Positions 1 through 8,496 are shown, counted from the first letter of the stretch. The stretch is DNA of 64,000 bases from Myroides odoratus (GCF_001549985.1 NZ_LROZ01000001.1:186001-250000); one strand, 5' to 3'. Program-made: numbers and translations. Notes: a model not told the origin generated them from the letters alone.

Positions 1-323
1 ATTTTTGACAAATATTTATTTGACCCCAAGAAAGATGCAGTAGAACCAGAGCCAGAATATCTCATATTATGACATTCAAGGAATCCTTGAACAAAACCAA
101 ATTCACTATATACTTTTTGTTTAATAGAAAAATCAGAAGGTGTAAATAAAACGATCGATGGATTAAGTTCAATTAACTTTGAAAAAAACATACTATGAAC
201 ATCTAACTTCAGAATTTGAATCTCCCATCCAACTTTACTAAATGTTTCAACTATACTTTGATAAAACTCCTTATTTTCTTGATTTCCTAAAATCACAATT
301 AGATCTTTATCCTGTACATTCAT
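1..323 (-). CDS. D-Ala-D-Ala-ligase-like ATP-grasp protein, N-terminal part (truncated by window edge)
   Basis: An open frame of 107 codons runs from an ATG at 321-323 off the left edge with no stop. Residues about 74-107 read FGFVQGFLECHNMRYSGSG followed by TASFLGSNKYLSK. This matches the end of the N-terminal domain of D-Ala-D-Ala ligases, where a (V/I)QGLLE helix, a Y(T/S)GSG loop and an (A/S)xxxxxxK stretch lead into the ATP-grasp fold. The usual N-terminal GGxSxExxVS motif of true Ddl is absent; the first residues read LIVILGNQENKEF. It is therefore probably a divergent relative that ligates some other substrate rather than the housekeeping ligase. The catalytic half lies outside the window. 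It follows the two small exported proteins on the same strand, 94 bases after the nearer one, so co-transcription is possible. Confidence 0.6.
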   Translation of the reverse strand, partial: MNVQDKDLIVILGNQENKEFYQSIVETFSKVGWEIQILKLDVHSMFFSKLIELNPSIVLFTPSDFSIKQKVYSEFGFVQGFLECHNMRYSGSGSTASFLGSNKYLSK

Positions 324-417
324 AAATAATACTTTTTTTGTCTTTTACTATTTCTTTTCAAAACATCTATATATCTTCAAAAGGCAATTTGAGTTTTTAA
401 TAGAAGTTATTTGCTCT

Positions 418-807
418 TTAAAAACTGACATTCGCCACTAAATTTTCTCCTATCGCCTCAGCATTTCTAAAGAGTACACCATCTCTAAATACTTGAACAG
501 TCATCTTAGACAAACTACTTTCCCCTGAAACAGCATGACCTGTAACAGCTATCGTTACCGGCACATCTCCTGTAAAAGAACGACTCCATCTTCTTCCATC
601 ATGATCTATAGTCTCTATTTCTCTATCCCCTTCTTTGACTTGAATCCTCGTTATACTAGCTTTTTCAGAAGCTTGCACAACCACTTCATAACGAGAAACT
701 TGACCAAGTCCTACCTCTAAATTCGCTTCATGCTTATATCCATAAGCAACCATACCTACAGCAATAACCAATACACTTAACGCTGTCATTTTCATTTTTT
801 TCAACAT
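418..807 (-). CDS. Small exported protein, MmpS-like beta fold, paralogue of the gene at 1091-1459
   Basis: This gene encodes 129 residues. Residues 1-24 form a signal peptide or membrane anchor (KKMK, then a long hydrophobic run ending VAYGYKH). The rest is a small beta-rich domain: YEVVVQASEKASITRIQV, then a WSRSF motif, an ITIAVTG-like strand, MTVQVFRDGVLF and a closing NLVANVSF. It aligns over its full mature length with the 122-residue lipoprotein encoded upstream (YEIV / WSKSF / VAVSVTG / LTLEVVKDGKVV / ILVASISM), so the two are tandem paralogues. The order of strands resembles the MmpS accessory-protein fold; that link is inference from pattern. Unlike its sibling it has no lipobox cysteine. 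Function is unknown. Confidence 0.75.
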   Translation of the reverse strand: MLKKMKMTALSVLVIAVGMVAYGYKHEANLEVGLGQVSRYEVVVQASEKASITRIQVKEGDREIETIDHDGRRWSRSFTGDVPVTIAVTGHAVSGESSLSKMTVQVFRDGVLFRNAEAIGENLVANVSF

Positions 808-1010
808 AATTCACGGGGTTTTAATTGATTTACGATTCTTACAATACGCAAGATTTTTCCTTTAAACCCTGTATCAAAAAAACAGCCATTCTATCCTTTA
901 TATACTAAACTTATCAGCAATCGTATCCATATATTTGAATTGTGTATGTAATTTTCTGTTCTTCCTTAAAAGAGAATACAAATCATCCCTTTTTTGCCTC
1001 AAATACAAAC

Positions 1011-1040
1011 AAAAAAAGAGTCCAGCAGGGCTGAACTCTT
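1011..1040 (-). terminator. Intrinsic terminator of the 1091-1459 gene
   Basis: Read on the minus strand, AAGAGT pairs with ACTCTT and CAGC with GCTG around a short loop. A run of seven T follows (A at 1011-1017 on the plus strand). It lies about 50 bases after the stop codon at 1091. Confidence 0.75.
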
Positions 1041-1090
1041 CCTTTTATATCTTTTGAAGTTACTCTAGTTCTTTCAAGAATAAATGTAAA

Positions 1091-1459
1091 TTACATTGAA
1101 ATACTTGCTACTAAAATACTTCCATCTGCTTTTGATGTTTTCACTACTTTTCCATCTTTCACAACTTCTAGTGTTAAAACACCTGCTTTATCTGCAGTAT
1201 CCACTGTACCACCTGTAACAGAAACAGCTACTACTTTCTTCCCTGAAAACGATTTTGACCATTCTTTTTTTCCAAGTTCAGCAATCGTTTCTGTAGCTCC
1301 ATCTTCAACCACTACGATATTATTAATTAGCGCATTATCTGATGTTTTAGCTACAATTTCATATGCATCCCCACTTGATGAATTGTCATCACTACTACAA
1401 GAATAAAGCCCCATTGAAACCATCGCACATACAAGTGCAACTTTTACCTTTTTCATCAT
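1091..1459 (-). CDS. Small lipoprotein, MmpS-like beta fold
   Basis: This gene encodes 122 residues. The signal peptide ends in a lipobox GLYSC, with Cys21 as the predicted lipidation site, followed by an acidic/serine linker SSDDNSSSGD. The mature domain runs from YEIVAKTSDNALINNIVVV through WSKSFSGKKVVAVSVTGG to LTLEVVKDGKVV and ILVASISM, a set of short beta strands closed by a DGKVV hairpin. It is a tandem paralogue of the protein at 418-807. The pattern resembles the MmpS / Mycobact_memb family of small transport-accessory domains, which also occurs as lone lipoproteins in Bacteroidota; this assignment is inferred without a profile search. A terminator at 1011-1040 separates it from its paralogue, so the two probably have their own promoters. 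Confidence 0.8.
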   Translation of the reverse strand: MMKKVKVALVCAMVSMGLYSCSSDDNSSSGDAYEIVAKTSDNALINNIVVVEDGATETIAELGKKEWSKSFSGKKVVAVSVTGGTVDTADKAGVLTLEVVKDGKVVKTSKADGSILVASISM

Positions 1460-1798
1460 ACTTTTTAATTTTTTTTATTGTTTACAGTTACAAATAAAAC
1501 AATGATTCTCAAGCTGTACAACATTTTTTAACAAATCGGCAAAACTTCATCATCTTGCGTATTTTTTCTACAATTCCACCCCTAGATTAGACACAAATTA
1601 CTCAAAAAAAGCACTCTTTTTTTCCTGATTTCTCATGGGTGTATCCCTCAGGGTATCGTTTACTTTTATCCCTTAGCCCTCTACTTGTTTTGAGGAAGTG
1701 CCGTTAAAAAAAACAAAACAGAAAGTAAGATAAGCGAGGTAAGGATATTTTTTCATACTTTTGCTCCTATTGAATAATTTTACGGAAAATAAGAACTT
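1460..1798. other. Intergenic region between divergent genes
   Basis: This 339-base stretch separates the minus-strand lipoprotein from pdhB. It holds a -7 box TACTTTTG at 1756-1763, about 36 bases before the pdhB ATG, with no clear TTG at the expected -33 distance. I see no RNA gene or ORF in the rest. Confidence 0.5.
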
Positions 1799-2776
1799 AT
1801 GAGAACGATTCAATTTAGAGAGGCCGTATGTGAAGCTATGAGCGAAGAAATGCGTCGCGATGAAACCATATATTTAATTGGAGAAGAAGTAGCGGAATAT
1901 AATGGTGCTTATAAAGCTTCAAAAGGTATGTTGGACGAATTCGGTCCTAAACGCGTAATTGACGCTCCTATTGCAGAACTTGGTTTTGCAGGAATTGGTG
2001 TTGGTTCTGCCATGAATGGAAACCGTCCAATTGTTGAATTTATGACATTCAACTTCTCTTTAGTAGGAATCGACCAAATCATAAATAACGCAGCAAAAAT
2101 GCGTCAGATGTCAGGTGGTCAATTCAACATTCCAATTGTATTTCGTGGACCAACGGCTTCAGCAGGACAATTAGGGGCTACTCACTCTCAAGCTTTTGAA
2201 AATTGGTATGCTAACGTACCAGGATTAAAAGTTGTGGTACCATCTAACCCTTATGATGCAAAAGGTTTATTGAAATCTGCTATTCGCGATAATGATCCTG
2301 TGATTTTCATGGAATCAGAGCAAATGTATGGAGACAAAGGAGAAGTGCCTGAGGGAGAATATACTATTCCATTAGGAGTAGCAGATATCAAAAAAGCAGG
2401 GAAAGATGTAACAATTGTTTCTTTTGGTAAAATTATCAAAGAAGCATTAAAAGCAGCTGAAGAGCTAGAGAAAGAAGGAATCTCTTGTGAGGTAATCGAC
2501 TTGAGAACTGTACGTCCTTTAGATCAAGAAGCTATTTTAACTTCTGTGAAGAAAACAAACCGCTTAGTGATTTTAGAAGAAGCTTGGCCATTTGGAAGTA
2601 TCTCTTCAGAAATTACGTATTTAGTTCAAGAACAAGCATTTGATCATTTAGATGCTCCAATTCAAAGAATTACAACAGCAGACACACCTGCACCTTATTC
2701 ACCAGTTTTACTTGAACAATGGTTGCCAAATGCAAACGATGTAATCAAGGCAGTGAAAAAAGTACTATACAGATAA
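1799..2776 (+). CDS. pdhB: Pyruvate dehydrogenase E1 component, beta subunit
   Basis: This 325-residue protein has the usual length and architecture of the beta subunit of heterotetrameric alpha-keto-acid dehydrogenase E1. It opens with MRTIQFREAVCEAMSEEM. The pyrimidine-binding transketolase domain follows (about residues 5-180, with the conserved GEEVAEYNGAYK and EFMTFNFS segments), then the C-terminal transketolase domain (about 195-315, with CEVIDLRTVRPLD). With an alpha subunit it decarboxylates pyruvate on thiamine diphosphate and passes acetyl groups to E2. The GAYKASKGMLDEFGPKRVID region is typical of pyruvate rather than branched-chain enzymes. The alpha subunit is not in the window. 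The gene appears to be a single transcription unit with a promoter box at 1756-1763. Confidence 0.95.
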   Translation: MRTIQFREAVCEAMSEEMRRDETIYLIGEEVAEYNGAYKASKGMLDEFGPKRVIDAPIAELGFAGIGVGSAMNGNRPIVEFMTFNFSLVGIDQIINNAAKMRQMSGGQFNIPIVFRGPTASAGQLGATHSQAFENWYANVPGLKVVVPSNPYDAKGLLKSAIRDNDPVIFMESEQMYGDKGEVPEGEYTIPLGVADIKKAGKDVTIVSFGKIIKEALKAAEELEKEGISCEVIDLRTVRPLDQEAILTSVKKTNRLVILEEAWPFGSISSEITYLVQEQAFDHLDAPIQRITTADTPAPYSPVLLEQWLPNANDVIKAVKKVLYR

Positions 2777-2800
2777 ACTTTTTTAAGTAAAAAAATATTG

Positions 2801-2808
2801 TATATTTG
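2801..2808 (+). promoter_or_regulatory. Promoter -7 box TATATTTG for the DUF5686 gene
   Basis: This is a perfect match to the Bacteroidota TAnnTTTG box. It lies 57 bases upstream of the ATG at 2866 and immediately before the terminator hairpin at 2813-2846, so a transcript started here would begin in or next to that hairpin. Confidence 0.5.
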
Positions 2809-2812
2809 AATT

Positions 2813-2846
2813 ACTCCATCTTATTTTTAATAGGATGGAGTTTTTT
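2813..2846 (+). terminator. Intrinsic terminator after pdhB
   Basis: CTCCATC (2814-2820) pairs with GATGGAG (2834-2840) around a 13-base loop and is followed by TTTTTT. It lies 37 bases after the pdhB stop. Confidence 0.8.
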
Positions 2847-2865
2847 GTTTACTCCCCAATTGATT

Positions 2866-5358
2866 ATGAAAAAAAAGATATTATTTTACCTAGTTTTCCT
2901 TTTATTAGCTAGCTTTCAATGCATTGCCCAAACAAAAGTAAGTGGTAGAATTAAAGATACGAACCAAGTTGACGTATCTTATGCGAGTGTGTACTTCAAG
3001 AATTCCACCCAAGGAGTGATTGCAAATGAGCTTGGAAAATTTTATTTGGAAACTGAAAATAACTACGACACTTTAGTAGTATCATTCGTGGGATACAAAA
3101 CGGCGTATATCCCTTTAAAAAGCCGTACTAACCTCGATTTAAGCATTACTTTACAAGAAGATAATATGCTCGAAGAAGTGCGTATTTTTACGGGTAAAAC
3201 CTCCAAAAAGAATAACCCAGCCATTGATATTTTGCGCAAAATTTGGGAACGTAAACGCAAAAACGGTTTGTACATGTTCAGTCAATACGAATTTGACAAA
3301 TACGAGAAGATTGAATTCGACCTGAACTCTATTGACAGTGCTTACCGCAAGAAAAAGATATTCAAAGGCATGGAATTCATTTTTGATCAAGTGGATACCA
3401 ACCGCATCACCGGAAAAACATACCTCCCTATTTTCATCAATGAGAATATTGGACAAGTATTTGGAGATAATATCGACAACAAAAAAATAGAGAAAACCTT
3501 AGGAAACAAAAACTCAGGTTTTGATACCAACCAACATATTATTGAGTTTGTCAAAGATTTATATGCAGAATATAATATCTACAACAACTATATCAAGATT
3601 TTTGACAAAGATTTCGTCAGTCCGTTATCGCGAACAGGAATCAATGTTTACAACTACGTTTTAGCGGACAGTGCCTTTATTGATAACAAATGGTGCTACA
3701 ACATTGTTTACTACCCAAGACGAAAAGGAGAACTCACATTCAAAGGTGATTTTTGGGTTAATGACTCTACCTATGCCATCAAAAAAATCAATATGGAAGC
3801 CAGTCGTGATGCAAATATCAACTGGGTGAAAGAAATTTATATTGAGCAAGAATTTGATGTATTGAATGATTCCGTATTCTTACTGACGCGTGATCACTTC
3901 ATGTCCGATTTTGCTCTTTCGAAAAAAGAAGAATCCAAAGGTATCTATGGCAAGCGAACAACCGTATACCAAAATCATCAATTCAACATCAAACATCCAG
4001 ATGATTTTTATAAAAAGGATGTCAATGAATATGACGAGTCTATTTATACTCGCTCAGATGATTTCTGGCAAACCTATCGTTTTGAACCTTTGAGTAAGGA
4101 TGAATTTGGTATCTACAAAATGTTAGACACCTTAAAAACTGTACCTAAGTTTAGATTTTTATTTGACTTAACGTCGACCATTGCTAGTAATTACTATAAT
4201 ATTCCGAAATACAAATTCGACTATGGACCTATTTTCTCGACCTTCGGTTACAATGATATTGAAGGGTTGCGTATGCGTGCTGGAGGGCGAACTTATTTTG
4301 GTCCTAATGACAAATGGAGATTAGAAGGATATGGGGCTTATGGTTTCAAAGACAATAAATTCAAATATGGTATCAGTGGAAAAGTATTACTTCACAGTCC
4401 ATCTCGTTTTATCCTTTTTGGAGGAAACCGTCGAGATGTTGAACAAATTGGAGTGAGTTTGACAGAAACGAATGATGTATTGGGTCGTAGTTTCGCTTCA
4501 AGTTCTCTTTTTGCTAGTGGAGATAATTCCAAATTGACTGACATCAATCTTTCAACAATAGGGTTAGAAATTGAGCCAGTAAAAAACTTGCGTTTATTGA
4601 CCACCTTCAGTTACCGAACCCTAAAACCAGCCTCGGACCTCTTCAACTTAGACTACTATGTAGACAAAGAGCGTACGCTTATCTCGAATGAAACCAAACA
4701 ATCAGAAGTGGAGATGGCAATTGATTATACACCAGGAAAAAGAACAATTGGCTATGGAGTAGATCGCAAAGAAATTGACCAGAAATACCTCAAATTGTAC
4801 CTGCGTTATAGTCATGGTTTCAAAGGTGCTTTCGACAGTAATTTCCAATATGACAAATTGCAATTATATGCTCGAAAACCTATTTTATTAGGAGGTTTCG
4901 GAACATTTACCACTACATTTGAAGCAGGTAAAACATTTGGAGAAGTTCCTTTAGGCTTACTAAGTGTAGTACCAGGTAACCAATCGTGGTTCAATATCGA
5001 AAATACGTTTGCAAACTTGAATTATTATGAATTTGTAACGAACGAATACGCTTCTATTCACTTAGAACACAATTTTGGAGGACGCTTACTTTCGAGAATT
5101 CCTTGGTTTAGAGATTTTAACTTAAGGGAGATTGTCGGGATTCGAGGAATTTACGGTAAAATTTCTCAAGAGAACATTAATTTAAATGCTTCTCAATTGG
5201 TATACAAAGCGCCTGAAGACTTTTATTATGAATATTATGTAGGTGTGGGTAATATTTTTAAAATTTTCAGACTTGACTTAAGCTGGAGAGGAAATTATCT
5301 AGATATGCCAGATGCGAGAAGGTTTGCAATTCGAGGTTCTTTTGGAATTTATTTCTAA
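2866..5358 (+). CDS. DUF5686 outer-membrane protein with CarboxypepD_reg-like domain
   Basis: From the ATG at 2866 this gives 830 residues. A TTG-initiated frame opens 20 codons earlier, but it starts inside the promoter box 2801-2808. The protein begins MKKKILFYLVFLLLASFQ with a signal peptide ending near CIAQ. A CarboxypepD_reg-like beta-sandwich follows (KVSGRIKDTNQVDVSYASVY through DTLVVSFVGYK, about residues 25-100). The long remainder matches the DUF5686 family, with many alternating aromatic beta strands at the C terminus (final residues FAIRGSFGIYF), as expected of an outer-membrane barrel. The family is widespread in Bacteroidota and its function is not established. It is not a TonB-dependent receptor, since no plug motifs are visible. 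It sits alone between pdhB and ppa. Confidence 0.85.
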   Translation: MKKKILFYLVFLLLASFQCIAQTKVSGRIKDTNQVDVSYASVYFKNSTQGVIANELGKFYLETENNYDTLVVSFVGYKTAYIPLKSRTNLDLSITLQEDNMLEEVRIFTGKTSKKNNPAIDILRKIWERKRKNGLYMFSQYEFDKYEKIEFDLNSIDSAYRKKKIFKGMEFIFDQVDTNRITGKTYLPIFINENIGQVFGDNIDNKKIEKTLGNKNSGFDTNQHIIEFVKDLYAEYNIYNNYIKIFDKDFVSPLSRTGINVYNYVLADSAFIDNKWCYNIVYYPRRKGELTFKGDFWVNDSTYAIKKINMEASRDANINWVKEIYIEQEFDVLNDSVFLLTRDHFMSDFALSKKEESKGIYGKRTTVYQNHQFNIKHPDDFYKKDVNEYDESIYTRSDDFWQTYRFEPLSKDEFGIYKMLDTLKTVPKFRFLFDLTSTIASNYYNIPKYKFDYGPIFSTFGYNDIEGLRMRAGGRTYFGPNDKWRLEGYGAYGFKDNKFKYGISGKVLLHSPSRFILFGGNRRDVEQIGVSLTETNDVLGRSFASSSLFASGDNSKLTDINLSTIGLEIEPVKNLRLLTTFSYRTLKPASDLFNLDYYVDKERTLISNETKQSEVEMAIDYTPGKRTIGYGVDRKEIDQKYLKLYLRYSHGFKGAFDSNFQYDKLQLYARKPILLGGFGTFTTTFEAGKTFGEVPLGLLSVVPGNQSWFNIENTFANLNYYEFVTNEYASIHLEHNFGGRLLSRIPWFRDFNLREIVGIRGIYGKISQENINLNASQLVYKAPEDFYYEYYVGVGNIFKIFRLDLSWRGNYLDMPDARRFAIRGSFGIYF

Positions 5359-5373
5359 TATTATGGATAAAAC

Positions 5374-5404
5374 TTGGTAAACAGCACGAATTGAAGTATT
5401 TTTG
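5374..5404 (+). promoter_or_regulatory. Promoter of ppa (TTG-N20-TATTTTTG)
   Basis: TTG at 5374-5376, a 20-base spacer and TATTTTTG at 5397-5404 fit the Bacteroidota sigma-A promoter. The box ends 35 bases before the ATG. Confidence 0.75.
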
Positions 5405-5439
5405 CACCCATTATTAAGTTATTTGACTATAAAAAATAA

Positions 5440-5973
5440 ATGAATATGAGTACATTCGAAACTTTTGATGCCTTTATTGAAATCCCAGCAGGTAGTAGAA
5501 ATAAATACGAATATGATTTTGATTTAAAACGATTGAGATTTGATCGTTTACTTTACTCAAACATGAGATATCCAGCTGACTACGGTTTCATTCCTGAAAC
5601 GTTAGCTTTAGATGGAGATCCACTAGACGTACTAGTATTATTTACTGAACCATCTCTTCCAGGAATGGTTGTTGAAGTAAAACCTATTGGTATTTTTTAC
5701 ATGGCTGATGACAAAGGACAAGATGAGAAAATTCTTTGTGTTCCTGTTTCAGATCCATTGATGAATAAATTAAATGACATCAACGATGTAAATGAACACT
5801 TCAAAAAAGAAGTAGAACATTTCTTCAAAGTTTATAAAGACTTAGAAAACAAAACTGTTACTACAAATGGTTTTGGAGATAAAGCTGCTGCTGTAAAAAT
5901 GATTCAAGAATGTACAGCGCGTTTTGATAACTTAGAAAACAAAGCAGAAGGTTTATTCAGCATCCGTTACTAA
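5440..5973 (+). CDS. ppa: Inorganic pyrophosphatase (family I)
   Basis: This 177-residue cytoplasmic enzyme hydrolyses pyrophosphate to two phosphates and so pulls biosynthetic reactions forward. The family I signature DGDPLDVLV is at about residues 65-73 and carries the metal-binding aspartates. The substrate-binding stretches EIPAGSRNKYEYD and MRYPADYGFIPET are intact, as is DPLMNKLNDINDV near residue 107. The length fits the bacterial hexameric form. Two ATGs lie close together (5440 and 5446); the family usually begins near the second one, MSTFETFDAF. It is a single-gene unit with a strong promoter upstream and a terminator downstream. Confidence 0.96.
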   Translation: MNMSTFETFDAFIEIPAGSRNKYEYDFDLKRLRFDRLLYSNMRYPADYGFIPETLALDGDPLDVLVLFTEPSLPGMVVEVKPIGIFYMADDKGQDEKILCVPVSDPLMNKLNDINDVNEHFKKEVEHFFKVYKDLENKTVTTNGFGDKAAAVKMIQECTARFDNLENKAEGLFSIRY

Positions 5974-5998
5974 GCACAAAGGTTAAAAATAGTATATA

Positions 5999-6031
5999 AA
6001 AGCTACTTCAATAATGAAGTAGCTTTTTTTT
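5999..6031 (+). terminator. Intrinsic terminator after ppa
   Basis: AGCTACTTCA (6001-6010) pairs perfectly with TGAAGTAGCT (6015-6024) around loop ATAA, followed by seven T. Confidence 0.9.
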
Positions 6032-6316
6032 ATGCCTACCACCTTCCCTACTTCCCAACGAACTTTAGCAATCTCTTTTATTCAACTCCCAATCACCGTT
6101 CAATCATCTTCGAAAAAAAAACTTTCACAAAGAAAATTTGAGGTTGTATGGAAATGATTTAAACAAAACACCTCTGGAATCTTCTTCTTCATTTCATCAA
6201 AAAAAGCACCTTTCTCTTTCACTATACAAAACAAAAAAACCGATTACATATAATAATCACAACAAAGTTGTGTATTTGATTAAAAAATTATTATTTTTCA
6301 ATTCAAAATATTTCTA
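6032..6316. other. Intergenic region before the AGCS symporter
   Basis: This is an AT-rich stretch of about 285 bases after the ppa terminator. A weak promoter-like TGTATTTG occurs near 6270 and TATTTTTC near 6290. I see no RNA gene or ORF. Confidence 0.4.
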
Positions 6317-7762
6317 ATGGAAGAAGCAATTAAATTTATTAACGACATACTATGGTCTAATGTATTTATCATTTTATGTCTTGGAGCAGGGTTGTTTTTC
6401 ACAATCAAAACGAAATTTGTTCAAGTGCGTTACATCAAACAAATGGTAAAACTACTCTTTACGGAAGGATCTTCCGAAAAAGGTGTAAGTCCCTTTCAAG
6501 CCTTTAGTATTGCAATTGCTGGACGTGTAGGAGTGGGAAATATTGTAGGGGTTGCCACTGCAATTGCATATGGTGGACCTGGCGCAATCTTTTGGATGTG
6601 GATGATTGCCTTTTTAGGTAGTGCTTCTGCCTTTGTTGAATCTACCTTAGCCCAGATATACAAAGAAGAGAAAAATGGTCAGTATTGTGGAGGGCCTGCT
6701 TTTTATATTGAAAAAGGATTAAACAGTAAAAAGTTGGCCTTGGTTTTTTCTTTTGTAACCATTATCAGCTGTGTGCTATTTTTACCCAGCATCCAAGGAA
6801 ACAGTATTTCTATCAGCATCAAAGATGCTTTTCAAGTTCCACAATGGATTACCGGAATTGCTATCTGTGTTTTACTTAGTCTAACTGTATTTGGAGGAGC
6901 TAAAAAAATTGGTCGAATTGCCCAAGTTGTTGTTCCTTTCATGGCAGTAATTTACATTGTCATGGCTGTTATCATCATTGCCATTAACGCAAAAGAAATT
7001 CCTTCAATTTTTGCATTAATCTTTCGTTCTGCCTTCAACTTAGAAGCAACTTTCAGTGGTATCTTTGGTGCTGCTATTGCTTGGGGAGTAAAACGCGGAA
7101 TTTATTCCAATGAAGCGGGACAAGGTACCGCTCCTCATGCTGCTGCTGCATCCGAAACCTCTCACCCTGTTAAACAAGGATTGGTACAAGCTTTTTCCGT
7201 TTACATAGACACCTTATTTGTTTGTACTGCTACTGCATTGATGATTTTATTCACGCATCAATACAATGTTTTCGATGAAGCAGGCAATTACATCGTCAAT
7301 AATATTCCTGGAGTAGAAGTAGGTTCTGCCTATACAGTAAAAGCAATAGCCGTACACTTCCCTTTATTGGCTAGTCAATTCATCGCTATTGCCTTAACTT
7401 TCTTTGCCTTTACGACCATCATGTCTTATGTATTTATTGCAGAATCAAATTTTAATTATCTAACCAATCAACCTAGAACTATTCTTCGTTGGTTGATGCG
7501 CTTGATTTTATTAGCCACGGTATTTTATGCTTCTATCAATGAATCTTCTACTGCTTGGGGCATTGGAGATATCGGCGTCGGACTTATGGCATGGATTAAC
7601 TTTATCGTCATTCTATTCCTCTATAAACCTACCATTATTGCCTTAAATGATTATATCGCCCAATACAAACAGGGCTTGAATCCCATCTTTGATCCAGAAA
7701 AGCTAAACATTAAAAATGCAAGTGCTATTTGGCAAAGATTACTAAAAGAAAGAAAAAATTAG
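6317..7762 (+). CDS. Sodium:amino-acid symporter, AGCS (AlsT/DagA) family
   Basis: This inner-membrane protein of 481 residues has about ten to eleven hydrophobic segments. It carries the family hallmarks: GLFFTIKTKFVQVRYIKQM near the N terminus, ISIAGRVGVGNIVGVA-type segment at about residues 65-85 (here SIAIAGRVGVGNIVGVATAI), GGPGAIFWMW, the GGPAFYIEKGL loop, and WGVKRGIYSNEAGQGTAPHA at about residues 257-275, the conserved AGCS signature. Family members import alanine, glycine or glutamine with Na+; which substrate applies here cannot be read from the sequence. It is followed directly by the promoter of the GNAT gene, so it is a single-gene unit. Confidence 0.93.
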   Translation: MEEAIKFINDILWSNVFIILCLGAGLFFTIKTKFVQVRYIKQMVKLLFTEGSSEKGVSPFQAFSIAIAGRVGVGNIVGVATAIAYGGPGAIFWMWMIAFLGSASAFVESTLAQIYKEEKNGQYCGGPAFYIEKGLNSKKLALVFSFVTIISCVLFLPSIQGNSISISIKDAFQVPQWITGIAICVLLSLTVFGGAKKIGRIAQVVVPFMAVIYIVMAVIIIAINAKEIPSIFALIFRSAFNLEATFSGIFGAAIAWGVKRGIYSNEAGQGTAPHAAAASETSHPVKQGLVQAFSVYIDTLFVCTATALMILFTHQYNVFDEAGNYIVNNIPGVEVGSAYTVKAIAVHFPLLASQFIAIALTFFAFTTIMSYVFIAESNFNYLTNQPRTILRWLMRLILLATVFYASINESSTAWGIGDIGVGLMAWINFIVILFLYKPTIIALNDYIAQYKQGLNPIFDPEKLNIKNASAIWQRLLKERKN

Positions 7763-7793
7763 TTGAACACTAACAAACTCTTTCCTAACTTTG
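7763..7793 (+). promoter_or_regulatory. Promoter of the GNAT gene (TTG-N20-TAACTTTG)
   Basis: TTG at 7763-7765 overlaps the end of the symporter gene. A 20-base spacer leads to TAACTTTG at 7786-7793, 22 bases before the ATG. Confidence 0.7.
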
Positions 7794-7815
7794 TAAAAAA
7801 TTAAAAAACAAAATC

Positions 7816-8382
7816 ATGCATTTTACCATTAGACCTGCACAAAAGGAAGATTTTGATGTTGTTCCTGAATTAATGCTACAAGCGATGGAAGACATTGTAT
7901 TCCGTTTTATTCAACAAGAAGATATTGAAGAAGCCATTAATTTTCTAACTACTTTATTCAAACAACCTGATAATTTATACAGCTACCAAAATACATTTGT
8001 TGCTGTTGACCAAGAAGATAATATCGTTGGCTCAATTACAGGGTATAACGGGGATGATTTTATCAAATTAAGAGAACCCGTGCTAGCATTAATGCAGAAG
8101 AAGTACAACAATGATATGATTCCGGAGCCTGAAACAGAAGGTGGAGAATATTATCTTGACACTGTTGCGGTCTCTCCCTTGGTACAAGGAAAAGGTGTTG
8201 GCAGTCATTTGTTAAAAGCAGCTACAGATTTTGCTCAATCTCAACAATATAAACAAGTGGGATTAATTGTAGACTTAGAAAATCCTAATGCCATGAAATT
8301 ATATACAAGACTGGGGTTTGTTCAAGGAAAAAAACTTGATTTTGTTGGTGGAGAATATTATCACATGTACCTAAAATTCTAA
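7816..8382 (+). CDS. GNAT family N-acetyltransferase
   Basis: This cytoplasmic protein of 188 residues has the GNAT fold. Residues 1-20 (FTIRPAQKEDFDVVPELM) form the first strand and helix. The acetyl-CoA binding motif A is at about 118-138: LDTVAVSPLVQGKGVGSHLL, with the Q/RxxGxG/A pyrophosphate loop as QGKGVG. Motif B follows (ENPNAMKLYTRLGFVQ, about 158-173), where the Tyr is the usual general acid. An insertion at about residues 45-100 makes it longer than minimal GNATs. The acceptor substrate (small molecule or protein) cannot be deduced. It has its own promoter and terminator. Confidence 0.9.
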   Translation: MHFTIRPAQKEDFDVVPELMLQAMEDIVFRFIQQEDIEEAINFLTTLFKQPDNLYSYQNTFVAVDQEDNIVGSITGYNGDDFIKLREPVLALMQKKYNNDMIPEPETEGGEYYLDTVAVSPLVQGKGVGSHLLKAATDFAQSQQYKQVGLIVDLENPNAMKLYTRLGFVQGKKLDFVGGEYYHMYLKF

Positions 8383-8390
8383 TTTATACA

Positions 8391-8420
8391 AGGGAATATC
8401 GATTTGATATTCCCTTTTTT
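8391..8420 (+). terminator. Intrinsic terminator after the GNAT gene
   Basis: GGGAATATC (8392-8400) pairs with GATATTCCC (8406-8414), followed by TTTTTT. Confidence 0.85.
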
Positions 8421-8472
8421 AGTTCCCTCTCTTTATTCCTCGATAGACCCTCTCTTTTTGATAGAGATTATT

Positions 8473-8480
8473 TATATTTG
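8473..8480 (+). promoter_or_regulatory. Promoter -7 box of ubiE-porT (TATATTTG)
   Basis: TATATTTG ends 16 bases before the ATG at 8497. It falls inside the longer frame that opens at 8404, which rules out that earlier start. Confidence 0.6.
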
Positions 8481-8496
8481 CCTAAAAATAATAACA

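Noticed and set aside
8404..8496. N-terminal extension of UbiE
   Set aside because: The extension covers the T run of the GNAT terminator and the promoter box at 8473-8480, and UbiE proteins begin near MSKNITPYKD.
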